DNA of 15,690 nt from JBOFDK01 sp051656485 (lineage in GTDB: Bacteria; Bacillota; Clostridia; Lachnospirales; Cellulosilyticaceae), in assembly GCA_051656485.1 (NCBI GenBank), contig JBOGBZ010000093.1, forward strand, positions 1 through 15,690. Direction: 5' to 3'. Position 1 is the stretch's first letter. The number at the start of each line of letters is the position of its first letter. The notes under the pieces were generated by a model. That model was not told the origin of the DNA. It searched no databases and was given only the letters and a program-made list of their open reading frames with translations. Below are positions 7,607 through 14,021 of this stretch, in pieces. The position numbers and the translations under genes were made by a program.

Positions 7607-8128
7607 TTAGTCATCCAATAGCATCTTGTTTACATTTTGTACAATGTACTCTCTATCTGTTAATACATCGTAGAAACCTTTACCACAGTATAAACGTTGA
7701 ATATCTATGGTACGCATATCACTTAACTGAAGTCTTGTAAGCATCCCATTTTTAAAGTCACTTACAGCTATATCAAGCTGAAATTCTGGATCTGGTGGTA
7801 GTGAGTCTGCCTTAACAGATGTTGTCGGTATCACCACAAATTTGCTTTTAAAATACTTAAATACGTAACACCAGTGTCCCCCATAAAGTTCCTTTGGGAA
7901 GCCTCTTGTTAAATTAAAGTATGCAATTTGATGTACCTTTGGTAAACGTTTTGGCCTATAAAATGTCGTTGATGGATCCCCTGTTTGCTTTGGTGTCAAT
8001 TGATCGTAAAAATATGATAGTTGGCCCACATGATACTCAAGATCTGTAATAAAACCATCTACATCTTGATAGTTTTTAAGTTCTTTTAGTGAGCTTGAAA
8101 TATGTAGCATGCGTGAATCAATATCCAT
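7607..8128 (-). CDS. PemK/MazF-like domain protein
   Basis: A 173-residue protein. Residues about 64-150 resemble the PemK/MazF toxin fold: an opening strand 'HQIAYFNL', 'GGHWCYVFK' in place of the usual G-x-RP-x-VV, 'VVIPTTS' (98-104) and 'SDMRTIDIQRL' (136-146), which corresponds to the dQIrtvDkqRl block of MazF. Residues 1-60 form an extra N-terminal part, likely helical, making it longer than ordinary ~110-residue MazF toxins. AAGGGGG lies 8 nt before ATG 8128. No small antitoxin gene is visible on either side, and the gene has its own terminator, so it may be an orphan RNase or a non-toxin relative of the family. Domain assignment is by eye; RNase activity is inferred. Confidence 0.65.
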   Translation of the reverse strand: MDIDSRMLHISSSLKELKNYQDVDGFITDLEYHVGQLSYFYDQLTPKQTGDPSTTFYRPKRLPKVHQIAYFNLTRGFPKELYGGHWCYVFKYFKSKFVVIPTTSVKADSLPPDPEFQLDIAVSDFKNGMLTRLQLSDMRTIDIQRLYCGKGFYDVLTDREYIVQNVNKMLLDD

Positions 8129-8272
8129 GCTTTAACCCCCTTACAAATATTTCTTTTGTTTACATATACATTTTCTCTCTATGTATATAACCCGTACTTT
8201 CATTTTAGCATGAAATTTCAGAAAATAAAAGTTGTTTTTTAAAGTTTTTGTAAATTAATTCCAATATTATAC

Positions 8273-8322
8273 AAAAAAATGCTAAGTTTTTAGGCTTTCC
8301 CAAAAACTCAGCACTTTTTTTT
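8273..8322. terminator. Terminator after purH, possibly bidirectional
   Basis: TGCTAAGTTTTT (8280-8291) pairs with AAAAACTCAGCA (8302-8313), flanked by A7 on the left and T8 on the right, so a U-tract exists for either strand. It lies 4 nt past the purH stop codon and serves the minus strand. The rest of 8129-8272 is AT-rich; I see no convincing promoter for the MazF-like gene there. Confidence 0.8.
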
Positions 8323-8325
8323 GGA

Positions 8326-9876
8326 TTAGTGTTTAAAATGTCTCATGCCTGTAAAGAGCATTGCGATGCCATGTTCATTACATTTTTTGATAGAATCTTC
8401 ATCACGCACAGAACCACCTGGTTGGATAATCGCTGTCACACCAGCTGCCGCTGCCGCTTCTACACAGTCATCAAATGGGAAGAATGCATCTGATGCAAGG
8501 ACACTTCCTTTTACCCCTTCTTCGCCTAGGAATTCTACACCATGCTCGATAGCTTGCTTGGTTGCCCATATACGGTTAGTCTGACCACCGCCCATACCGA
8601 TAGACATATTGTCTTTCGCAAGAGCGATACCATTTGATTTGACATGCTTTACAAGTTTCCATGCGAAGAGTAAGTCAGTCATTTCTTTTTCTGAAGGTGT
8701 ACGATCTGTCACGACGCGTAGTTCCTCTTCATTAAGAAGCTCTAAGTCTTTATTTTGTACGATAAGACCGCCGCCTACTTTCTTCATATCATACGCATGC
8801 ATATCTCTATAAGTGATATTTTCAAGTTGAAGCACACGAAGGTTTTTCTTTGTCTTAAGCACTTCTAATGCTTCTTCATCATAAGCTGGTGCAATGACAA
8901 TCTCTAGGAAAATCTTTGTCATTTCTTCTGCTGTTTGTTTATCTATTGTACAGTTACTTACAACGATACCGCCAAAGATTGATAGTGGGTCTGCTTTGTA
9001 CGCTTTCATATAGGCATCGTAGATGGTATCTGCTGAGCCAACGCCACATGGATTGGCATGCTTCACTGCTACAATTGTAGGCTCTGTGAACTCTTTAAGT
9101 AGCTCAAGTGCCCCATTGGCATCATTGATATTATTGTAAGAAAGTTCTTTACCGTTAAGTTGTACTGCATCGCCTAATGTGCCTTTTGTCTTACCTACTT
9201 CTCTATAGAATGCTGCGCCTTGATGTGGATTCTCTCCGTAGCGCATATCTTGTACTTTTTCGAATGTCATGGTGAATTTTTCTGGTAAGCTATAGTCACC
9301 ACGCTGCTCTCTTAAGTAGCGTGCAATCATACAATCGTAGTTGGCTGTATGCTCAAATACTTTTGTTGCTAAGTAGAAGTTAGTATCTGTACTTACTTTA
9401 CCTTTTTCTTTAAGTTCACCAAGTACCACTTCATAATCTCTAGGATCTACTACCACACTTACATCATGGTTGTTCTTCGCTGCTGAACGAAGCATTGTAG
9501 GTCCACCGATATCGATATTTTCAATAGCTTCTTCTAGTATTACACCTTCTTTAAGAATGGTTTCTTTGAATGGATAAAGGTTTACGACTACGATATCGAT
9601 ATTACCTAGCCCTAGCTCTTTCATTTGCTCTTGATGCTTTGCATTGTCACGAATATTAAGAAGCCCTGCATGAATAGCTGGATGAAGTGTTTTTACACGT
9701 CCATCTAAGCACTCTGGGAATCCTGTCACTTCTGAAATACCGATTACGTTTAAACCTGCATCTTCAAGTGCTTTATGTGTGCCACCTGTAGAGATGATGT
9801 CTACACCTAAGTTACTAAGTTCTCTTGCAAAATCCACAATCCCTGTCTTGTCTGATACACTAATTAATGCTCTCAT
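8326..9876 (-). CDS. purH: Bifunctional AICAR transformylase / IMP cyclohydrolase
   Basis: A 516-residue cytoplasmic enzyme for the last two steps of de novo purine synthesis: formyl transfer from 10-formyl-THF to AICAR, then ring closure to IMP. The N-terminal MGS-like cyclohydrolase domain (1-~195) shows SVSDKTG (6-12), STGGT (29-33) and KTLHP (62-66). The C-terminal transformylase domain shows 'MRYGENPHQ' (211-219), the catalytic Lys272-His273 in VKHANPCG, and the usual RHFKH ending. Length is normal, with no missing residues seen. AGGAGG lies 7 nt upstream of ATG 9876. It is controlled by the ZTP riboswitch and terminator in its leader, which fits: ZTP derives from AICAR and signals folate shortage, when this enzyme's co-substrate is limiting. 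Confidence 0.98.
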   Translation of the reverse strand: MRALISVSDKTGIVDFARELSNLGVDIISTGGTHKALEDAGLNVIGISEVTGFPECLDGRVKTLHPAIHAGLLNIRDNAKHQEQMKELGLGNIDIVVVNLYPFKETILKEGVILEEAIENIDIGGPTMLRSAAKNNHDVSVVVDPRDYEVVLGELKEKGKVSTDTNFYLATKVFEHTANYDCMIARYLREQRGDYSLPEKFTMTFEKVQDMRYGENPHQGAAFYREVGKTKGTLGDAVQLNGKELSYNNINDANGALELLKEFTEPTIVAVKHANPCGVGSADTIYDAYMKAYKADPLSIFGGIVVSNCTIDKQTAEEMTKIFLEIVIAPAYDEEALEVLKTKKNLRVLQLENITYRDMHAYDMKKVGGGLIVQNKDLELLNEEELRVVTDRTPSEKEMTDLLFAWKLVKHVKSNGIALAKDNMSIGMGGGQTNRIWATKQAIEHGVEFLGEEGVKGSVLASDAFFPFDDCVEAAAAAGVTAIIQPGGSVRDEDSIKKCNEHGIAMLFTGMRHFKH

Positions 9877-9911
9877 CCTAAATCCTCCTAAATGTTATAT
9901 GATTTATAAAA

Positions 9912-9959
9912 TATAAAAACCGCCTGAGCATCCTTATTGATTAAAGATTGCCCAGACGG
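9912..9959 (-). terminator. Riboswitch-controlled terminator before purH
   Basis: On the minus strand, CCGTCTGGGCA (9959-9949) pairs over 11 bp (two G-U) with TGCTCAGGCGG (9930-9920), followed by TTTTTAT. The left arm is exactly the conserved 3' segment of the ZTP aptamer, so aptamer folding and terminator folding exclude each other: ligand binding should allow read-through into purH. It would also end permease transcripts when ZTP is absent. Confidence 0.88.
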
Positions 9960-10018
9960 TCGGCTTACACTCTCATACTCCCCTGCAGTTCCCTGCAAAT
10001 CCGTCAGTTATATGAAAG
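9949..10018 (-). ncRNA. ZTP (pfl) riboswitch aptamer
   Basis: Read on the minus strand. P1 is CTTTCATA (10018-10011) with TATGAGAG (9977-9970), 8 bp with one G-U. Inside lie the conserved ACTGACGGA internal-loop strand, the P2 hairpin TGCAG/CTGCA (9997-9993 with 9988-9984) capped by GGAA, and the GGGGAG strand. The 3' domain ends in CCGTCTGGGCA, matching the ZTP consensus CCGCCTGGGCA. The pseudoknot partner GACGG (10005-10001) pairs with CCGTC. ZTP/ZMP riboswitches turn on purine and one-carbon genes; purH downstream is a classic target. The aptamer begins 2 nt after the permease stop codon. Confidence 0.9.
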
Positions 10019-10020
10019 GA

Positions 10021-11484
10021 TTATTTATTTTTTTTGTTTTTAAAGACTGCAAAGTAAAGAACTGTTGCAATGACAACAACGGCTACTGTGAACCATACGA
10101 AGTAAATACCTGGTACCAAGAATTTACCTGCAAAGAGAATCGCTACAACAACGATCATAAAGTTAAGGTTTTTCCATGCACCGATTGCTGCATTGATTAC
10201 TACATAAGATACAACGCCGAATACGATACCTTCTGAGATACTGTATGTAAATGCCATACCTGCTATAGCAAGGAATGCTGGAATACCTTGTTCTGGTGCA
10301 TCAAAGTCGATTTTTGCTACTGAACCCATCATGTAGAAACCAACGATAATTAAAGCTGGTGCTGTTGCAAATCCTGGGATTGCAAGGAAGATAGGTGATA
10401 AGAAAAGTGCTACTGCAAAAAGAATCGCTACAACGACTGCTGTAAGACCTGTACGACCACCTTCAGATACACCTGAAGCACTTTCTACGTAAGTTGTAGT
10501 CGTAGAAGTACCAAGGCAAGCACCTACTGTTGTTGCTACAGCATCTGCTAGAAGTGCTCCTTTTACTTTTGGAAGCTTACCATCTTTGTCTAAGAAACCT
10601 GCTTTTGAAGATACCCCAATAAGTGTTCCTAATGTATCAAAGATATCTACAAATAAGAATGCAAATACAATGATGAAGAAGTCTGCTGTGAAGAGCATGC
10701 TAAAGTCAAACTTAAATGCGATTGGTGCAATACTTGGTGGAAGTATGCCACCTGCAAAGTTTGGAATAAGTGAGTAAAGACCTGCACTAGCAAGTGGTAC
10801 ATAAAGACCTGTCACTTCGCAAAGAAGACCTAATACATATGTAAGAAGAATCCCCCAAAGGATTGAACCTTTTACTTTTTTCGCTACCATAATACCTGTA
10901 ATAAGAACGCCTACTACAGCTAAGATAACAGCCATCCCTATATTATTAAAAGCTGCACCTTCATAAATAGCTGCTGCTTTATCCATACTGAACATCGTTA
11001 CTTTAGTCGCTCCATCGCCAAGTACGATATTTGCATTTTGGAAACCGATAAATGCGATAAACAAACCAATACCTGCGCCTACTGCGTGTTTAAGGTTTGT
11101 AGGAATTGAATCAAAAATGGCTTCACGTACATTGAAGAAAGACATGATTAAGAAGATAATACCTTCTACAAATACTGCTGTTAATGCTACTTGCCAGCTA
11201 ATCCCCATACCGAGTACTACTGAGAATGCGAAGAATGCATTAAGACCCATACCTGGTGCTAGTGCAAATGGGTAATTAGAGAAGAATGCCATACATAGTG
11301 TGCCAATCACTGCTGCTAATGCTGTAGCGGTGAAGATTGCACCTCTATTCGCATCTCCCATAGCTGCTGATAAAATATTTGGGTTAACTGCAAGTATGTA
11401 CGCCATTGTCATGAATGTTGTGATACCTGCAATGACTTCTGTTTTCACTGTTGTGTTGTTTTCTTTAAGCTTGAAAAAATTCAT
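10021..11484 (-). CDS. NCS2 family purine permease (AzgA/PbuG-like)
   Basis: A 487-residue polytopic membrane protein with about 12-14 hydrophobic segments. The N-terminal 'TEVIAGITTFMTMAYILAVNP' pattern, 'APGMGLNAFFAF' and later 'TTTYVESASGVSEGGRTGL' are signatures of the AzgA/PbuG branch of NCS2, which imports guanine and hypoxanthine (some adenine) by proton symport. ATG 11484 is chosen, with AGGGGA about 7 nt upstream; an adjacent TTG (11487) is also in frame but is closer to the ribosome site. Purine salvage fits its neighbour purH and the PurBox-like sites upstream. Exact base specificity cannot be told from sequence. It is transcribed from its own promoter, and its transcript runs straight into the ZTP riboswitch. 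Confidence 0.93.
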   Translation of the reverse strand: MNFFKLKENNTTVKTEVIAGITTFMTMAYILAVNPNILSAAMGDANRGAIFTATALAAVIGTLCMAFFSNYPFALAPGMGLNAFFAFSVVLGMGISWQVALTAVFVEGIIFLIMSFFNVREAIFDSIPTNLKHAVGAGIGLFIAFIGFQNANIVLGDGATKVTMFSMDKAAAIYEGAAFNNIGMAVILAVVGVLITGIMVAKKVKGSILWGILLTYVLGLLCEVTGLYVPLASAGLYSLIPNFAGGILPPSIAPIAFKFDFSMLFTADFFIIVFAFLFVDIFDTLGTLIGVSSKAGFLDKDGKLPKVKGALLADAVATTVGACLGTSTTTTYVESASGVSEGGRTGLTAVVVAILFAVALFLSPIFLAIPGFATAPALIIVGFYMMGSVAKIDFDAPEQGIPAFLAIAGMAFTYSISEGIVFGVVSYVVINAAIGAWKNLNFMIVVVAILFAGKFLVPGIYFVWFTVAVVVIATVLYFAVFKNKKNK

Positions 11485-11539
11485 CAAAAATCCCCTTCCC
11501 TCTTATTATATTCTTTAAATTAATTATTCTGTTAATTAA

Positions 11540-11568
11540 ATCATACCCTATCTTTATGGCAACGTCAA
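11540..11568 (-). promoter_or_regulatory. Promoter of the purine permease gene
   Basis: On the minus strand, -35 TTGACG (11568-11563), 17 nt spacer, -10 TATGAT (11545-11540). Transcription would start near 11533, giving a ~50 nt leader that is AT-rich and shows no purine riboswitch. Confidence 0.75.
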
Positions 11569-11572
11569 CCTT

Positions 11573-11617
11573 TTTGTCGAACATTATTTAAGTTTTTTGC
11601 ACCTAACGTTCGATAAA
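11573..11617. promoter_or_regulatory. Candidate PurR site (two inverted PurBox-like motifs)
   Basis: TCGAACATT (within 11573-11585) and, inverted, AACGTTCGA (within 11605-11617) each match about 10 of 13 positions of the Bacillus PurBox AWWWCCGAACWWT, including the invariant CGAAC core. They face each other just upstream of the permease -35, as PurR sites do in Bacillus. The 19-nt gap is slightly larger than the usual 16-17. A purR gene is not in this window. Confidence 0.45.
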
Positions 11618-11625
11618 TCCCGGAT

Positions 11626-11658
11626 AAAAAAATAACCCTCACGTTTGTATGAAGGTTA
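11626..11658 (-). terminator. Terminator of the structured RNA
   Basis: On the minus strand, TAACCTTCA (11658-11650) and TGAGGGTTA (11641-11633) form a 9-bp stem with one G-U pair, 8-nt loop, followed by seven T. It directly abuts the closing helix of the structured RNA upstream. Confidence 0.82.
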
Positions 11659-11762
11659 GAAGTCACTATTGGCAGGGCGGTACTCCTGCATACCTTATAA
11701 CTATTCCTAGCGTGTCGGGCACCTTTCCGATCCTCAATAATACTTCCTACATATAGTATGCA
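11659..11762 (-). ncRNA. Unclassified structured RNA (leader or small RNA)
   Basis: Read on the minus strand. A 12-bp closing helix GAAGTATTATTG (11746-11735) with CAATAGTGACTTC (11671-11659, one bulged G) encloses two hairpins: TCGG/CCGA (11730-11727 with 11718-11715) and GCAGG/CCTGC (11689-11685 with 11676-11672). Their loops contain complementary GGTGC and GTACC, allowing a loop-loop contact. A 7-bp alternative helix TGCATAC/GTATGCA (11762-11756 with 11693-11687) competes with the second hairpin. No good open frame covers it. It does not match purine, T-box, SAM, TPP, lysine or other riboswitch consensus I know, and is shorter than 6S RNA. It could be a free small RNA, a 3' UTR of the PBECR gene or a switching leader. 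Confidence 0.5.
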
Positions 11763-11783
11763 CCTTACTTTCATTTTGTGCAT

Positions 11784-12242
11784 CTATCTTCTGGTACCTT
11801 TATGTGTATTTCTATACTTTTGCTTCTGTTCCTTCTGCGTTGTCTTCCCTATCGGACTTGGCATAAGTCTTCCATAATGCATCCTTTTTTCGATGCGATT
11901 ATCTTCTATAATATACATACTAGATACAAAAAGTTGATTGTCTTCATTATATTTAAGCGCCACCAATATACTTTCTTTATACTGCTTGACGAACTCTATT
12001 CGCGTTGGATTTTGCCCACTCATCCCTACATAGTCTGGATTGGCTAAAATTTCCGGTACTTTCTTAAAGTATTCCCTAAATGCATGAGGATGCCTTTTTT
12101 TCATATGCTTTATAGCCCCTGGATAGATGAGTATTTCATTTTGATTGACCTCTACTTGTAGTAGGGTCGCAATAGCCTCTTCTAACACCCCCGCGATTTG
12201 TGTTTTATATTTACTTTCTTCCAACACAGCCTGCCTTTTCAT
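11784..12242 (-). CDS. PBECR-type nuclease-like domain protein
   Basis: A 152-residue basic protein. Residues about 37-126 match the PBECR group (phage Barnase-EndoU-ColicinE5/D-RelE-like nucleases): 'YPGAIKHMKKRHP' with His46, Arg50 and His51, 'VPEILANPDYVG' (62-73), 'TRIEFVKQY' (80-88), 'SILVALKY' and a closing 'KRMHYGRL' (119-126). Such domains are known mostly as C-terminal parts of phage proteins or as small toxins; here it stands alone. A Lys/Arg-rich tail (132-152) could bind nucleic acid. ATG 12242 is the only sensible start, with a weak G-rich ribosome site about 10 nt upstream. Its promoter (12311-12339) is good. No antitoxin or phage gene lies nearby. RNase activity is inferred from the family only. 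Confidence 0.65.
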   Translation of the reverse strand: MKRQAVLEESKYKTQIAGVLEEAIATLLQVEVNQNEILIYPGAIKHMKKRHPHAFREYFKKVPEILANPDYVGMSGQNPTRIEFVKQYKESILVALKYNEDNQLFVSSMYIIEDNRIEKRMHYGRLMPSPIGKTTQKEQKQKYRNTHKGTRR

Positions 12243-12310
12243 AGTTGGGCCACCCCCGACTTCTCTGTATCGTCAGCTTTTGTACATCCCCTATACCTAT
12301 TTTTCCACTT

Positions 12311-12339
12311 ATTATATAGTATACTTTTTAGAGAGACAA
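12311..12339 (-). promoter_or_regulatory. Promoter of the PBECR-type gene
   Basis: On the minus strand, -35 TTGTCT (12339-12334), 17 nt spacer, perfect -10 TATAAT (12316-12311). The leader would be ~60 nt. Confidence 0.65.
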
Positions 12340-12358
12340 TGTGCATTAAAATATTTTT

Positions 12359-12386
12359 TTGCTCACACGTATTAGAGGTATATATT
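12359..12386 (+). promoter_or_regulatory. Candidate promoter of the FMN_bind-like gene
   Basis: -35 TTGCTC (12359-12364), 16 nt spacer, -10 TATATT (12381-12386). It diverges from the PBECR promoter with the two -35 boxes 19 nt apart. Other AT-rich hexamers nearby make the choice uncertain. Confidence 0.4.
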
Positions 12387-12443
12387 AGGGTACTCGTCCA
12401 TATATATGTAGTAGGACATCTTATATATTAAAGGAGGGTTACC

Positions 12444-13052
12444 ATGTCTCGTCCAAAATTTATGGTCTTTAAGTTAAGCGACCTAAAAATCCCATTCATT
12501 ATGCTTCTTGTTGTTATCGCAGCATTTTCTATCTTTATGCTGACCGGTGATAAATCAGAAGAAACCTTTGCTCCCGATAACAGTTACAAAGACGGTATGT
12601 ACGTTGCAAATTTAGCATTTGCTGATGCAAGTATGGATGTCGTTGTCAATGTAGCTAAAAATCAAATCACTTCTGTTACACTAGATGGTTTTGATGAAAC
12701 AGAACGTATGCTTTACAGCTCTTTAAATGAAAGTGTTACTTTTGTCAATGACTATGTAACAGCTACTCAATCTTTACAACTACCTAATGATAGTACCATC
12801 ACTGCTTCAACAAGTATCCTTATGGATGCTATTAACGTTGCTTTATCTGATGATATGGATGCAAGCGTTAAAACCACATATGAAGTTCCTCTTCTTGAGA
12901 AACTTACAGATGACACTAGTCTTCTTGCTCCACAAGGTGATGATGTTGTCTTAGAGGATGCTGCTACTGAGAATGCAGATGCTACTGGTGTTGAAACACC
13001 TGAAGTTGCTCCTGCTGAAGAGAATGTAGTACCTATGGATCCACAAAACTAA
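12444..13052 (+). CDS. Membrane-anchored protein with degenerate FMN_bind-like domain
   Basis: A 202-residue protein, start ATG 12444 with ribosome site AAAGGAGGG. A short basic N-terminus is followed by one membrane segment (about 17-34), so the rest probably lies outside. Residues about 48-135 follow the FMN_bind plan: 'YKDGMY' (48-53), a 'VVVNVAKNQITSVTL' strand pair (66-80), 'ETERML' (85-90), and a final 'DSTITASTS...DAINVAL' that mirrors DAVSGATxTS...AV..AL. The flavinylation motif (S/T)GAT is not intact: 'TAST' replaces it, so covalent FMN is doubtful. The last ~55 residues are acidic and rich in Asp, Glu, Ala, Thr and Pro, and look disordered. Function unknown; the family link is by pattern only. 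Confidence 0.6.
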   Translation: MSRPKFMVFKLSDLKIPFIMLLVVIAAFSIFMLTGDKSEETFAPDNSYKDGMYVANLAFADASMDVVVNVAKNQITSVTLDGFDETERMLYSSLNESVTFVNDYVTATQSLQLPNDSTITASTSILMDAINVALSDDMDASVKTTYEVPLLEKLTDDTSLLAPQGDDVVLEDAATENADATGVETPEVAPAEENVVPMDPQN

Positions 13053-13063
13053 TACATATTGCT

Positions 13064-13094
13064 AAGGGACTGTTGCATACTGCAATGGTCCCTT
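13064..13094 (+). terminator. Hairpin after the FMN_bind-like gene
   Basis: A 14-bp uninterrupted stem (13064-13077 with 13081-13094, two G-U pairs on the RNA) with a 3-nt loop, 11 nt past the stop codon. The tail GCTTGT is poor in T, so it may be a weak terminator or a 3'-end stabiliser. Confidence 0.6.
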
Positions 13095-13097
13095 GCT

Positions 13098-13197
13098 TGT
13101 ACGCCCTGGACTTTTCTAGAGATACACTGGGCAGCTCAGGGGAATAAAATAACGAAAGATATGGAGATATTGATATTGCACTTTGATGTGCTATACT
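13098..13197 (+). repeat. Promoter-bearing repeat, copy 1
   Basis: About 100 bp repeated at 14184-14278. Both copies begin TGTACGCCCTG, share an identical 26-bp core (here 13119-13144) containing CTGGGCAGCTCAGGGG, continue with AAAGATAT and end in the same promoter. This copy lies directly upstream of the SDR gene and supplies its promoter. Confidence 0.85.
13170..13197 (+). promoter_or_regulatory. Promoter of the SDR gene, within repeat copy 1
   Basis: -35 TTGATA (13170-13175), 16 nt spacer, -10 TATACT (13192-13197). Transcription would start near 13204, about 32 nt before the GTG start. The spacer core CTTTGATGT is conserved in the second repeat copy. Confidence 0.65.
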
Positions 13198-13235
13198 TGG
13201 GTTAACAAATTAGAGTTTGTAAGGGAGGCTTTAGA

Positions 13236-13988
13236 GTGAAAAATATAATTGTTTCAGGTGCAAATCAAGGTATTGGCTATTACCTCGTAGGGGAGCTACT
13301 TAACACTGGATACAACGTGACTGTATTGGATATTGAAATTGATAATCTAAAATCATTTTCAGGTAATATTTTACCATTGATTTGTGATATAAGTGATGCA
13401 GCGTGTGTAAGGAAATGTGTTGAAAAAAGCATAGAGACCTATGGTTCTGTTGATTGTGCTATACATAATGCTTGTTTGTGTACTTTTGATTCCTTGGGAT
13501 CAACTGATGATGAGGTCTATCATAAAATTTTTGAGGTAAATTATTTTGGTGCGTTGAACTTATCAAGAGCTGTTTTACCATATATGAGCGAAAAAAAGAA
13601 TGGTAAAGTTATTTTTACAAGTTCAGGTGTTGGTGTTATGGGGTTTGTTGATATAAGTCCCTACGCTTCAACAAAAGGAGCAATCGAATCCCTTGCCAAA
13701 TGCTTGAATATAGAATATGCAGACACTGGCATTAGCTTTCATATCTTTCACCCCCCTCTTACAAATACAAAATCTGCAAGCCCTCTTCCTGTTCCTAAAG
13801 AATTTATGGCTGATCCCAAAAAGGTTGGCGTTGGATTGGCAAAAAGAATTAATAAAAAGTCGTATATCATTTGTCACAGCTTTGGACAGAAATTCCAGAC
13901 AATGCTTTGTTACCTATTCCCTTTAAAGATGGGTAAATTTATGAGTAAAATGACTAAGGCCTATGCCGAGCAGAAAAAAACAAAATGA
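13236..13988 (+). CDS. Classical short-chain dehydrogenase/reductase (SDR)
   Basis: A 250-residue NAD(P)-dependent oxidoreductase of the classical SDR family. The Rossmann glycine motif is SGANQGIG (7-14); Asp32 after the second strand (VLDIE) suggests NAD(H) preference. The catalytic set is complete: Asn102 (VNYFG), Ser129 or Ser130, Tyr143 and Lys147 in YASTK. The usual NNAG is HNAC (77-80) and the PG motif after strand 6 is HPPL, both less common variants. A basic ~30-residue C-terminal tail (FPLKMGKFMSKMTKAY) may be amphipathic. Start is GTG 13236 with AAGGGAGG 7 nt upstream. Base composition looks more AT-rich than the neighbouring core genes, and repeats bracket it, hinting at acquisition. 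Substrate cannot be deduced. Confidence 0.9.
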   Translation: MKNIIVSGANQGIGYYLVGELLNTGYNVTVLDIEIDNLKSFSGNILPLICDISDAACVRKCVEKSIETYGSVDCAIHNACLCTFDSLGSTDDEVYHKIFEVNYFGALNLSRAVLPYMSEKKNGKVIFTSSGVGVMGFVDISPYASTKGAIESLAKCLNIEYADTGISFHIFHPPLTNTKSASPLPVPKEFMADPKKVGVGLAKRINKKSYIICHSFGQKFQTMLCYLFPLKMGKFMSKMTKAYAEQKKTK

Positions 13989-14021
13989 TTATAGACCTTC
14001 CCTTGGTATCAGGCCGTAGTC

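Noticed and set aside
7075..7740. Long plus-strand open frame opposite the GntR gene
   Set aside because: It spans a promoter, an operator and a terminator of opposite-strand genes and has no ribosome site; the minus-strand genes have clear families.
9937..10236. Plus-strand open frame across the riboswitch
   Set aside because: It overlaps the riboswitch and the permease end antisense, has Cys/Asn-rich noise-like composition and no ribosome site.
11626..11762. 6S RNA, purine riboswitch or T-box as identity of the structured RNA
   Set aside because: The closing helix spans only ~88 nt, far shorter than 6S RNA; the purine riboswitch junction sequences and the T-box GGTGGNACC motif are absent.
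11565..11783. Minus-strand open frame of 72 codons over the structured RNA
   Set aside because: It has no ribosome site, crosses the terminator and the PurBox-like sites, and its residues show no protein-like pattern.
13119..13144. Repeat core as a second ZTP riboswitch because of CTGGGCA
   Set aside because: The preceding CCGCC, the P1/P2 helices and the GGGGAG strand in correct order are absent.
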